From positions 174,921-238,920 of the forward strand of contig NW_005195017.1 of NCBI RefSeq assembly GCF_000372725.1: a stretch of 64,000 nucleotides of DNA. Direction: 5' to 3'. Origin of the DNA: Emiliania huxleyi CCMP1516 (Eukaryota; Haptophyta; Isochrysidales; Noelaerhabdaceae). Below, in pieces: positions 1 through 10,100 of the stretch (within the stretch, counting starts at the first letter, position 1; every line of letters begins with the position of its first letter). Below the pieces are notes generated by a model. That model was given only the letters and a program-made list of their open reading frames with translations, was not told the origin of the DNA and ran no database searches. The translations under genes and the position numbers were made by a program.

Positions 1-93
1 CTAAAGATCGGCGGCAACGATTTGGGCGACGAGGGCGCGAAAGCGATTCGAGATGCGGTTAGCGGGCAGGAAGGGTTCGAGCTCTATATGTGA
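1..93 (+). CDS. C-terminal end of an LRR (ribonuclease-inhibitor type) protein, partial
   Basis: The frame is open from the first base and ends at a TGA at 91-93. The 30 residues contain GGNDLGDEGAKAIRDAV, the asparagine-ladder and helix signature of ribonuclease-inhibitor-type leucine-rich repeats, followed by a short tail ending in ELYM. Only the last repeat is in the window, so the partner and function are unknown. The repeat resembles the NKIGDEGCKALAAAL units of the LRR gene at 13.7-14.4 kb, so it is probably a member of the same local gene family. Confidence 0.6.
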   Translation, partial: LKIGGNDLGDEGAKAIRDAVSGQEGFELYM

Positions 94-360
94 AGGGGCT
101 CTGACAGTGGAGTCGGCGCAGGGGGAGGTGCATGAAATTGGACTGTTAGGTAGTAGTGCTTTTGAGGGGGTAGGAGTGGTTGTTTTTTCAACATACCCAC
201 ACGCACTTGGAGCACTTTGCGCAGCTTGGAGCATTTGGCGTTGCGGCTCGCACTTGGAGCACTTGGAGTGCAGTCGGTATTACGGTAACCTCACATCCAG
301 GGCCACGCGCAATTTCTTTCATCGACTTCAGCCCGAACGCGCGGCGTGTCGAGTGTGGTC

Positions 361-480
361 CGGGCACCGCTTGCGGCGCGCCCGGCAGGGGCACCCCCTG
401 GGTGGGGGCCGGCGATTCCCATGCCGGCCGGCTCTCCGCCACAACCCCCGCCGGGAGGGAATCCCTGCTCACAGAAAAGC
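361..480. repeat. Dispersed repeat, copy 1 of an inverted pair
   Basis: This segment, including the run GGGAATCCCTGCTCACAG-like on one strand, matches the reverse complement of 12356-12478 with only small differences. No coding capacity is apparent. The pair shows a mobile or duplicated unit about 120 bp long. Confidence 0.7.
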
Positions 481-581
481 CCCCGGAGGCACCGTGCGCC
501 GCGCAGCAGTGCGGAAACCGGGCTCCGGCTCTACTAGTCTCTACTAGCACCGACTTCCCGAATGATCACGATTGATCAAGG

Positions 582-640
582 GGTGTCGAGGGTGTCGAGC
601 GTGTCGAGCGGGTGTCGAGTGTTGTCAGGGGGTGTTGCGT
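582..640. repeat. GTGTCGAG minisatellite, short array
   Basis: Imperfect tandem copies of GGTGTCGAG. The same motif forms a longer array at 1620-1795. No gene lies in 94-2439: this stretch holds only repeats and unassigned sequence. Confidence 0.75.
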
Positions 641-852
641 CTTGAGCACTTGAGCACTGGATAGGGTCGATTCCGCATGGTACGGGACCCCTCGATCGTC
701 TCGCCCTCCCTCACTGGTGTGTTCATTGGGGGGGGTCATAACAAACACGGTACAGGATCGAGGTGCACGCTGCCAAAGCAGTGTCGTCCCCCCTCTCGTC
801 CCCGACGGCGATGGCGGTGTGACCGATCGAGCTACAAGAGGAGCTTGTTCAG
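641..852. repeat. Dispersed repeat R1, uninterrupted copy
   Basis: The unit runs from CTTGAGCACTTGAGCACTGG to GAGCTTGTTCAG. A second copy starts at 50522 and is split by a 552-bp insertion at 50704-51255 before resuming at 51256. This intact copy gives the empty-site sequence for that insertion. No conserved ORF is seen. Confidence 0.85.
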
Positions 853-1039
853 CGTCTAAGGTGTCGAGGTGTCCAAGGTGGCAGGATGCAGTTGCAGCCC
901 ATCAGCAAAACCTGGGCAGCAGTTGCAAAGCTGTTTCATCCCTAAGTTGCAGCCTCTCAGTTGCACCCCTGTTGATGTAGCACAACCTGTGAGCACAACC
1001 AGTATACTCTGTGTGGACATTTGAGGACATCAAGCTCAT

Positions 1040-1480
1040 TGCCAGGAGTCATTGCCACTGCACAAGGTGCTGTGCAGGCGCAGCACCTAGGGCTACAGCA
1101 CACCCCATGCAGCAGCGTCGCCGCTGCAGCGTCGTCGCCCCTGCAGCGTCGCCGGCGCACAAAAGCGCAACTGACCACAGCGCTCAACATGGCACAAGGC
1201 TGGTGCCATGAGTCAGTGGACATTGCCACTGCACAAGGTGCCTTCCAGCAGCTAAGGGCTACAGTACCCCATCGCAGCAGCGTCGCCGCCGCTGCAAGCG
1301 TCGCCGTTGCAGCGTCGCCAGTGCACAAAGCGCAATGGAGACCACAGGTCCGCACTCATGGCACAAGCTCACTGGTGTGAGGATTCATTGCCACTTGTAC
1401 AAGTGCTGTGCAGCACCTGAGGGCTACCTGGGAGTACTGCCATGGTTGCTACATCAACAGGGGTGCAACTGAGCTGCAAC
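1040..1480. repeat. Degenerate tandem repeat of about 170 bp
   Basis: Three diverged units share ATTGCCACTGCACAAGGTGC near their start and a stretch ending AGGGCTAC, beginning near 1040, 1205 and 1383. GC-rich GCAGCGTCG runs separate them. No convincing coding frame. Confidence 0.6.
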
Positions 1481-1619
1481 TTAGAGCTAGAACCAGGGCT
1501 AGAACTTGAGAGGCTGCAACTGAGGGATGAAAGTACTGCCAGCCAAGTTTGATTGCTGCTGCAACCATGATCTTCTAACTCTGTGACTGATTTTCTAACA
1601 GCTGTGTTTAGGATCATCA

Positions 1620-1795
1620 GAGGTGTCGAGGTGGTTCGAGCGTTGTCGAGCGTTGTCGAGCGTTGTCGAGCGGTGTCGAGGGGTGTCGAGGGGTGTCGAG
1701 GGGTGTCGAGGGGTGTCGAGGTGTCGAGATTTGGGGTGTCGAGGTGTCGAGTCGGTGTCGAGGTTTGGTGTCGAGGTGTCGAGAGAGTAGGGCTC
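1620..1795. repeat. GTGTCGAG(GG) minisatellite
   Basis: About 17 imperfect 9-12 bp copies of GGTGTCGAG, including four perfect consecutive GGGTGTCGAG units. Open frames across it are by-products of the repeat. Confidence 0.85.
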
Positions 1796-1833
1796 AGGAC
1801 ACATGTTCCGCGACCCGGGAGTGTGGTTTTGCA

Positions 1834-1927
1834 GATGGCGACGGTATATCATTTCCCACTATGCCACGTCGCCCATCCCGCGGGATGGGCGATGTGGCAT
1901 AGTGGGAAATGATATACCGTCGCCATC
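1834..1927. repeat. Near-perfect 94-bp palindrome with a diverged partial copy downstream
   Basis: The 47-bp arms 1834-1880 and 1881-1927 are reverse complements with one mismatch and no spacer. The same block is partly repeated at about 2048-2107. Both are preceded by ACATGTTCCGCGACCCGGGA (1801 and 2029), so this is a repeated element rather than a chance hairpin. The right arm carries TGGCATAGTGGG, similar to a tRNA A box, and AGTTCGAATCC follows at about 1932, close to a B box. No tRNA cloverleaf can be closed. Confidence 0.75.
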
Positions 1928-2439
1928 GCCAGTTCGAATCCCAGTCCGACGGTCGAAAAAATGAATTCCTCTAAGCACTAAGGAGTCCACCCCGATCGAC
2001 CGCATCCCGGCCGGCAACCAAACCGGACACATGTTCCGCGACCCGGGAGTGTGGTCTGGGATGGGCGACGTGGCATAGTGGGAAGCAATGATATACCTTC
2101 GCCAAAACTGCACACCTTAGTTAGAGCATAAGTCAAAAAATAATCTTATCCGGACCCGCTGTCGGTGTCGCGCGCGGGCGGGCCGCCGGGCGGGTAGAGT
2201 AAGTGGTTTTACATTAGCTATAAGCGAGTTGGACGAGCCGCCAACGCCGCGACAGCCACTGGAGCCACAACTTGCGCATTCTCTCACCATCGTACGTCAG
2301 AATAAAAGAACACGAGGACCCGGATCCAGAAGGACGAGTTGGATGAGCGTCAAAAGTAATGCCGGGCAGCCACTGACTGGAGCCCAACAATCATGAGACG
2401 CTCCCCGCGCTTCGGACGAGGAGCGGCGCCGCGCCTCCG

Positions 2440-5400
2440 TCACGCCGCCTCAAAGTGGTTGAGGCGGTAGAGCAGCGCGGCGCCCTTGTCGTTGCCGAAG
2501 GAGAGGTATCCCGACCCTGGCGAGAAGGCAAACGACTGCACGTACTTGAGCGGCGTCTTCGACGTCGGCCAGTTGGGGTAGACACGGCGAGTCGCCAAAT
2601 GCGCGACTCGCATCGACGCCTTTGCGTACTTGGACGCGAACGCGAGCAGCTCGGAGGAGTGGTTGAAGGCGAGCGCCGTGATGGCGGTGCGGACGTTCAT
2701 GAACTCCTTCAGCGCCTTTGGCTCGCCGCCCGCGACGACCGCGGCGGTCTCGTACAGCGCGACGACGCCCGCGTCCGAGCCGGTGGCCACGTAGCGGCCG
2801 TCGGGGGAGAGCGCGATGCGCGTGGTTCGCACGCCCGAGGCGTCGTGCCAAGTGTGGATGCACACGCGCCGCCGCACGTCCCACACCTGCGCCAGAGCCC
2901 GTCCACCACGGGAAGTGTCTCGGAAGTGTCCCCCGTCCACCACAGGAAGTGTCTCGGAAGTGTCCCCCGTCCACCACAGGAAATGTCTCGGAAGTGTCCC
3001 CCGTCCACCACAGGAAGTGTCTCGGAAGTGTCCCCCGTCCACCACAGGAAGTGTCTCGGAAGTGTCCCCCGTCCACCACAGGAAGTGTCTCGGAAGTGTC
3101 CCCCGTCCACCACAGGAAGTGTCTCGGAAGTGTCCCCCGTCCACCACAGGAAGTGTCTCGGAAGTGTCCCCCGCACCTGCACGCGGCCGTTCCCGCCGCC
3201 GGAAGCAAACAGCAGCGCGCCGTCGGGAGAATAGGCGACGCACTGGCAGCCGCCTAGACACGTCCTAGACATGTCCTAGACACTTCCTCGCGCGGAGCAC
3301 GCGACGCACCGGCCGCCGCCGAAGCGCGCGGTCGGCTCGGAGGGCTGCAGGGTGGCGAGGAGGGTGCCTAGCGCGTGGAGATGCCAGCCTCGGGGGGGGG
3401 GGGGGGGGAGACCGAGAGGACACGAGGGCAGTGCAGTGCAGCGGGATACGGCGGAAGGCAGCGAGATATGGGGAGATGTGGGGAGATGTGGGGAGATGTG
3501 GGGAGATGTGGGGAGATGTGGGGAGATGTGGGGAGGGATTCCGCTTCTAGGTCAGGGTGCGGCTCTTCTGCGAGAGGAGCAGGAGCGCGCCCGAGTCGCA
3601 GAGCAGCGCGATGGTGGCGCCGTCCGGCGAAGGCACAACCTCGCGGTAGCCCGCCTCCTCCCTGCCCGGGAGCGGCGGCATCATCGTCGCTCGGCCGCTG
3701 TGCAGGTCGACGCAGGCCCACTGGCGCCCTCGGCCGCACGCGAAGGCTCGCGCGCCGTCGGAGGAGAAGGCGGCGGAGGCGACCTGCAGCGCCGTGGTGA
3801 GAGCTGATCAGAGCTGCTCACACGTAGTCGGAGCTGCCCACCACCGGCCGGCCTGAAGCTTCGGCAAGTGGACAGACTGCAGCAGCGTGTTGCGGGTGCC
3901 TGGCGACAGGACGACAGAGGTGGGCTATGGGTCGCGATGGCAAGGTGGTACGGCTGCGCAGCGGCGTGTTGCAACGCGCCGTCGACGCGGAAAAGTCTGG
4001 GAAGTGTCTAGGAGGTGTCTAGGAGGTGTCTAGGAAGTGTCTAGGAAGTGTCTAGGAGGTGTCTAGGGAGTGTCTAGGAAGTGTCTAGGAAGTGTCTAGG
4101 AAGTGCCTAGGAAGTGTCTAGGGAATGTCTAGGAAGTGTCTAGGAAGTGTCTAGGAAGTGTCTAGGAAGTGCCTAGGGAATGTCTAGGGAATGTCTAGGA
4201 GGTGTCTAGGAAGTGTCTAGGAAGTGTCTAGGAAGTGTCTAGGAAGTGCCTAGGAAGTGTCTAGGAAGTGTCTAGGAAGTGTCTAGGAAGTGTCTAGGGA
4301 ATGTCTAGGAAGTGTCTACGAAGTGTCTAGGAAGTGTCTAGGAAGTGTCTAGGAGGTGTCTAGGGAGCGTCTAGGAAGTGCCTAGGAAGTGCCTAGGAAG
4401 TGTCTAGGAAGTGTCTAGGAAGTGTCTAGGAAGTGTCTAGGAAGTGCCTAGGAAGTGTCTAGGAAGTGTCTAGCAAGTGTGTAGGAAGTGTCTAGGAAGT
4501 GTCTAGGAAGTGCCTAGGAAGTGTCTAGGAAGTGTCTAGGAAGTGCCTACGAAGTGTCTAGGAAGTGCCTAGGAGGTGTCTAGGAAGTGTCTAGGAAGTG
4601 TCTAGGAAGTGTCTAGGAAGTGTCTAGGAAGTGCCTGGGAAGTGTCTAGGAAGTGTCTAGGAAGTGTCTAGGAAGTGTCTAGGAAGTGCCTAGGAAGTGT
4701 CTAGGAAGTGTCTAGGAAGTGTCTAGGAAGTGTCTAGGAAGTGTCTAGGAAGTGTCTAGGAAGTGTCTAGGAAGTGTCTAGGAAGTGTCTAGGAAGTGTC
4801 TAGGAGGTGTCTAGGAAGTGTCTAGGAAGTGTCTAGGAAGTGTCTAGGAAGTGTCTAGGTGGGCGCCGCTCCTGCCCCTGAAATGTCTAGGAGGTGTCTA
4901 GGAAGTGTCTAGGAAGTGTCTAGGAAGTGTCTAGGAAGTGTCTCGCCGTCGACGCGGAACAGTCGAAGCGTCTTGTCGAGCCCCGCCGTGAGGGCGAGCT
5001 GACCATTCGGGTGCCAGGCGACGCAGCTGACGGCGGAGTTGGAGGCGGCGGCGGCGTTGAGGTCGACGGTCCGCTTCACGGCGAGCTCCTGTGCAATCTC
5101 AAGCACGGGAGATCGCGCGAGGCGTCTCCGAGAGTCTCCGAGATCAGCCGAGATTACACTCCGAATGCCGTGCCCGAGATCACGCGAGATCGCCCCGAGA
5201 TTTCCCGAGATCACCCGAGAGTACCCGAGAGTACCCGAGATTACACGGCGAACGCCTGGCCCGAGATCGCGCGAGATCACCCGAGACTTCCCGAGATCAC
5301 CCCGAGATTTCCCGAGATTTCCCGAGATCAGGCGCGCGCCTGGCCCGAGATCACGCGAGATCACCCCGAGACTTCCCGAGATCACCCGAGATCACCCGAG

Positions 5401-6692
5401 AGTACCCGAGATCACCCCGAGATTACACGGCGAGCGCCTGGCCAGAGATCGCGTCCGAACGGCCGAGAAGCGACGGGGCGCCGCGCAGAAGCGCATCCTG
5501 CGCCTCGGCCGCGAGCTGCTCGACCGCCCCGTCCGAGTCCTCGTCACTCGACGCGCCGCCTGCCGGTTGCTTTGGTCGCCGCTGCTTCCCCTTCGCCCCG
5601 CGCCGCGCCGGCATCTCCGCCCACCCCGTCGCCGGCTGCGTAGCCGCGAACCTGCGGCGGACGAAGAGGCGGCGGCGTGAGGGGCGGGAGGTGGGGGCCG
5701 AGTGCAGGGAGAGCGGCTTGCAAGACGGCGGAATACGCGCTGGAGACGGTGTTAGCGCTGGAGAGACGTCATCGTGAGCGGACGACGGAGTAGAGTACAA
5801 CTCAGTGCGCGGCTCCATCTAGAGAGGCAGACTGCGCGCGCAGCCTCGCCTCGTACTCTTTCGCTCATCTAGAGAGGCAGACTGCGCGCGCAGCCTCGCC
5901 TCATACTCTTTCGCTCATCTAGAGAGGCGGACTGCGCGCGAAGCCTCGCCTCGTACTCCTTGCCTCCAAGCACGCGCTCCGAAGGGCGGGTGCGCAGCTT
6001 GCGTAGCCGCGAGCCGCCCGCCATGACGTCGACCTGCGGGAAGGGTGCAGGAGAGGTCTGCGAAAGGTCGCGCGCAGCCGCGAGCCGCCCGCCGTCACGT
6101 CGACCTCCAGCTCGTCGTCAAGGAAGTGTCTAGGAAGTGTCTAGGACGCGTCTCGGAAGCGTCTAGGAAGTGTCTAGGAAGTGTCTAGGAAGTGTCTAGG
6201 AAGTGTCTCGGAGGTGTCTCGGAAGTGTCTAGGACGCGTCTCGGACGCGTCTCGGAAGCGTCGGGATAGGTCGACCTGCAGCTCGTCGTCGTCGTCGTCC
6301 TGCCACGCGGGCGCGGGGTCGCGGCCGCCGTCGCCCTCGCCGCCCTCCTCGCCGCCCTCCTCCTCCTCCTCCTCCTCCTCCTCCTCCGCCTCCTCCTCGC
6401 CCTCTTCCTCCGCCTCCTCCTCGCCGCCGCTCTCGCCGCCGCTCGGCTGCTCGCCGCCGGACAGGCCCTCGTCGCCCTCGCCGTCGGAAGCAGCCGCCGC
6501 GGCTCCGAAAGCGTCCGCGTCGGCCTCCTCGATCGCAGCGCTCGCTCCGCCCTCACTGAAGACCAGCGACGCCAGCATCTGCTCACGCGCCGCGTTTCCG
6601 CTGCGCTTGCGGCGCCGCTTGCGAGACGGAGCACCCTCGGCCGATGGCGCGAGAGGCTCGTTCTCGGGCCGCGCATCGACGACAAAGTCCAT
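2440..6692 (-). CDS. UTP18: U3 snoRNA-associated protein 18 (UTP18, WD40), small-subunit processome
   Basis: UTP18 is a WD40 protein of the nucleolar SSU processome for 18S rRNA maturation. I place nine exons: 6276-6692, 5933-6033, 5438-5651, 4947-5088, 3853-3899, 3561-3783, 3320-3367, 3177-3253 and 2440-2886. They total 1716 nt (571 aa plus stop) and stay in phase, close to the human length. Matches include PAWQDDDDDELQVDL, SRLRKLR...GGKEYEARLRAQF, GWAEM, VAWHPNGQLALTAGLDKTLR, YVATGSDAGVV and FSPGSGYLSFGNDKG near the C-terminus. Exon 1 is acidic. Five of the eight introns appear to use GC donors; 1/2, 2/3 and 8/9 use GT. An in-frame ATG at 6836 is an alternative start. Junctions are inferred from protein continuity, not transcripts. 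Confidence 0.9.
2887..3176. repeat. Intron made almost entirely of a ~31-bp tandem repeat (UTP18 intron 8)
   Basis: Between GTGCGG and GCGCAG splice sites on the minus strand the intron is about eight copies of a unit containing GACACTTCCGAGACACTTCC and GTGGACGGGG. It is a GT-AG intron of 290 bp. Long open frames on both strands here are repeat artefacts. Confidence 0.85.
3469..3537. repeat. GGGAGATGTG satellite inside UTP18 intron 6
   Basis: Six tandem copies of GGGAGATGTG (plus strand), preceded at 3392-3408 by a G homopolymer. The same motif occurs in introns of the DUF3593-DUF2499 gene and of the GT5 gene. Confidence 0.85.
3990..4945. repeat. 11-bp GTCTAGGAAGT satellite filling UTP18 intron 4
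   Basis: Roughly 85 copies of an 11-bp unit occupy almost the whole intron. Immediately beyond the satellite, at about 3970-3990, lies a second copy of the exon-4 end sequence (TTCCGCGTCGACGGCG), also present at the true exon end (4945-4960). Confidence 0.9.
5105..5437. repeat. CGAGATYACC satellite in UTP18 intron 3
   Basis: Irregular repeats of CCGAGATCACC/CCGAGATTACC. Embedded in it are further copies of the exon-3 boundary (GCCTGGCCCGAGATC near 5250 and 5338). The same satellite motif is found in an intron of the membrane-protein gene (10752-10920) and near 53040-53085. Confidence 0.85.
5815..5964. repeat. 50-bp triplication of the UTP18 exon-2 end
   Basis: Three copies of a 50-bp unit containing AGACTGCGCGCGCAGCCTCG. 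The copy at about 5915-5964 is the coding one (KEYEARLRAQ); the two at lower coordinates lie in the intron. This shows exon sequence being duplicated into the adjoining intron. Confidence 0.85.
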
Positions 6693-6898
6693 GCTCACTG
6701 CCGTAGCGGAGGCCGCGTGCACGCGTCGAGCGCGCGTCGAGACGGGCGGGCGAGGCACGTCGCACGGCCGTGCGCAAAAAAAAAAAACACGGCACTTACC
6801 GCCCCCGGCCGTGGGGGCCTCACCGAACGCCGCCATTCATGATTTCAAAGGGTCCTGCCGTCGCTCAGTTCTAATCACAGTGGGGCGGAGCCTACCCT

Positions 6899-6991
6899 GG
6901 ACATATGCTGATGATCCTGGCCCGATTGGTTCGCTCAGAAAGCTTCTGGGCGGTCGTTAAGGTTCGCTCCCCGCACACACCGGCCCCGGAA
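6899..6991. repeat. Dispersed repeat R2, copy 1
   Basis: About 90 bp, containing GCTCAGAAAGCTTCTGGGCG, repeated in inverted orientation at 22453-22541 with very high identity. It lies between UTP18 and the next gene in otherwise non-coding DNA (6693-7171). Confidence 0.85.
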
Positions 6992-7171
6992 TAAGAGATA
7001 CATCGCGAGCGCAGCGCCAGCGGTGTCAGGTTACAGGCTGAATAAAGCCGTACAGGTATCGTATGTGCACTGGCCATGGGCCATGGGGGCACTCTAGCAT
7101 GCGTCACTGTCACTGTGACACACATGCACGCGAGCGAGCTGACGTGAGCACGCTAGATCTAGACTCAACTG

Positions 7172-10100
7172 CTACGCCGAAAGTAACCCGCTCGTCTCTT
7201 GCTGCTCCCCCAGCCCCCTCGCCGACACCACCTCCGCCACCGCCGCAGAGACCGGGATCCACAGCAGGTCTCCAAACACCTGTTCACAGCGGGAGGTGTG
7301 AAGAGACGCCGTTCACAGGAGACCGGGATCCACAGCAGGTCTCCAAACACCTATTAATCATTAATTAACTCTTAATTAACTCTTGATTACCTCTGGACTA
7401 GACCGGGATCCACAGCAGGTTTGCAAACACCTATTAATCATTAATTAACTCTTAATTAACTCTTGATTACCTCTGGACTAGACCGGGATCCACAGCAGGT
7501 CTCCAAACACCACAATCGCGCAGAAGGTCCTCGGCCGGACGCCCGGCAGGTAGGCGGCGAAGAGGCCGAGTGTGCCGGTGGCGCACGGCGGCGCCTGGCG
7601 GTGCAGGAAGAGGCGTAGCGTCGACCCCTCGAGGTAGCCCTCAACCCGTGCGGCTGCTCTGGCCAGGCAGGAAGGCAGACCCGCCAGCTCCGAGAAGCGG
7701 CACCTGTTCACAGCGGGAGGTGTGAAGAGACGCCGTTCACAGCAGACCCGCCAGCTCCGAGAAGCGGCACCTGTTCACAGCGTGAGGTGTGAAGAGACGC
7801 CGTTCACAGCAGACCCGCCAGCTCCGAGAAGCGGCACCTGTTCACAGCGTGAGGTGTGAAGAGACGCCGTTCACAGCAGACCCGCCAGCTCCGAGAAGCG
7901 GCACCTGTTCACAGCGGGAGGTGTGAAGAGACGCCGTTCACAGCAGACCCGCCAGCTCCGAGAAGCGGCACCTGTTCGCAGCGGGAGGTGTGAAGAGACG
8001 CCGTTCACAGCAGACCCGCCAGCTCCGAGAAGCGGCACCTGTTCACAGCGGGAGGTGTGAAGAGACGCCGTTCACAGCAGACCCGCCAGCTCCGAGAAGC
8101 GGCACCTGTTCACAGCGGGAGGTGTGAAGAGACGCCGCTCACAGCAGACCCGCCAGCTCCGAGAAGCGGCACCTGTTCACAGCGGGAGGTGTGAAGAGAC
8201 GCCGTTCACAGCAGACCCGCCAGCTCCGAGAAGCGGCACCTGTTCACAGCGGGAGGTGTGAAGAGACGCCGTTCACAGCAGACCCGCCAGCTCCGAGAAG
8301 CGGCACCTGTTCGCAGCGGGAGGTGTGAAGAGACGCCGTTCACAGCAGACCCGCCAGCTCCGAGAAGCGGCACCTGTTCACAGCGGGAGGTGTGAAGAGA
8401 CGCCGTTCACAGCAGACCCGCCAGCTCCGAGAAGCGGCACCTGTTCACAGCGGGAGGTGTGAAGAGACGCCGTTCACAGCAGACCCGCCAGCTCCGAGAA
8501 GCGGCACCTGTTCACAGCGGGAGGTGTGAAGAGACGCCGTTCACAGCAGACCCGCCAGCTCCGAGAAGCGGCACCTGTTCACAGCGGGAGGTGTGAAGAG
8601 ACGCCGCTCACAGCAGACCCGCCAGCTCCGAGAAGCGGCACCTGTTCACAGCGGGAGGTGTGAAGAGACGCCGTTCACAGCAGACCCGCCAGCTCCGAGA
8701 AGCGGCACCTGTTCACAGCGGGAGGTGTGAAGAGACGCCGTTCACAGCAGACCCGCCAGCTCCGAGAAGCGGCACCTGTTCACAGCGGGAGGTGTGAAGA
8801 GACGCCGTTCACAGCAGACCCGCCAGCTCCGAGAAGCGGCACCTGTTCACAGCGGGAGGTGTGAAGAGACGCCGTTCACAGCAGACCCGCCAGCTCCGAG
8901 AAGCGGCACCTGTTCACAGCGGGAGGTGTGAAGAGACGCCGTTCACAGCAGACCCGCCAGCTCCGAGAAGCGGCACCTGTTCACAGCGGGAGGTGTGAAG
9001 AGACGCCGCTCACAGCAGACCCGCCAGCTCCGAGAAGCGGCACCTGTTCACAGCGGGAGGTGTGAAGAGACGCCGTTCACAGCAGACCCGCCAGCTCCGA
9101 GAAGCGGCACCTGTTCACAGAGGGAGGTGTGAAGAGACGCCGTTCATAGGAGGCAGACCCGCCAGCTCCGAGAAGCGGCACCTGTTCACAGCGGGAGGTG
9201 TGAAGAGACGCCGTTCATAGGAGGCAGACCCGCCAGCTCCGAGAAGCGGCACCTGTTCACAGAGGGAGGTGTGAAGAGACGCCGTTCACAGCAGACCCGC
9301 CAGCTCCGAGAAGCGGCACCTGTTTCACAGCGGGAGGTGTGAAGAGACGCCGTTCATAGGAGGCAGACCCGCCAGCTCCGAGAAGCGGCACCTGTTCACA
9401 GCGGGAGGTGTGAAGAGACGCCGTTCACAGCAGACCCGCCAGCTCCGAGAAGCGGCACCTGTTCACAGCGGGAGGTGTGAAGAGACGCCGTTCACAGCAG
9501 ACCCGCCAGCTCCGAGAAGCGGCACCTGTTCACAGCGGGAGGTGTGAAGAGACGCCGTTCATAGGAGGCAGACCCGCCAGCTCCGAGAAGCGGCACCTGT
9601 TCACAGCGGGAGGTGTGAAGAGACGCCGTTCACAGCAGACCCGCCAGCTCCGAGAAGCGGCACCTGTTCACAGCGGGAGGTGTGAAGAGACGCCGTTCAC
9701 AGCAGACCCGCCAGCTCCGAGAAGCGGCACCTGTTCACAGCGGGAGGTGTGAAGAGACGCCGTTCACAGCAGACCCGCCAGCTCCGAGAAGCGGCACCTG
9801 TTCACAGCGGGAGGTGTGAAGAGACGCCGTTCACAGCAGACCCGCCAGCTCCGAGAAGCGGCACCTGTTCACAGCGGGAGGTGTGAAGAGACGCCGTTCA
9901 CAGCAGACCCGCCAGCTCCGAGAAGCGGCACCTGTTCACAGCGGGAGGTGTGAAGAGACGCCGCTCACAGCAGACCCGCCAGCTCCGAGAAGCGGCACCT
10001 GTTCACAGCGGGAGGTGTGAAGAGACGCCGCTCACAGCAGACCCGCCAGCTCCGAGAAGCGGCACCTGTTCACAGCGGGAGGTGTGAAGAGACGCCGCTC

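Noticed and set aside
1928..1950. tRNA gene (GTTCGAATCC)
   Set aside because: The T-stem does not pair around TTCGAAT and no acceptor or anticodon stem can be built. Kept only as a SINE-like hint.
2440..3261. Repetitive proteins on both strands over 2.9-3.2 kb
   Set aside because: They translate the tandem repeat inside UTP18 intron 8 and vanish once the intron is placed.
6174..6960. Ser-rich plus-strand ORF opposite UTP18 exon 1
   Set aside because: It is the antisense of the acidic Glu/Asp tract of UTP18, which has clear family similarity.
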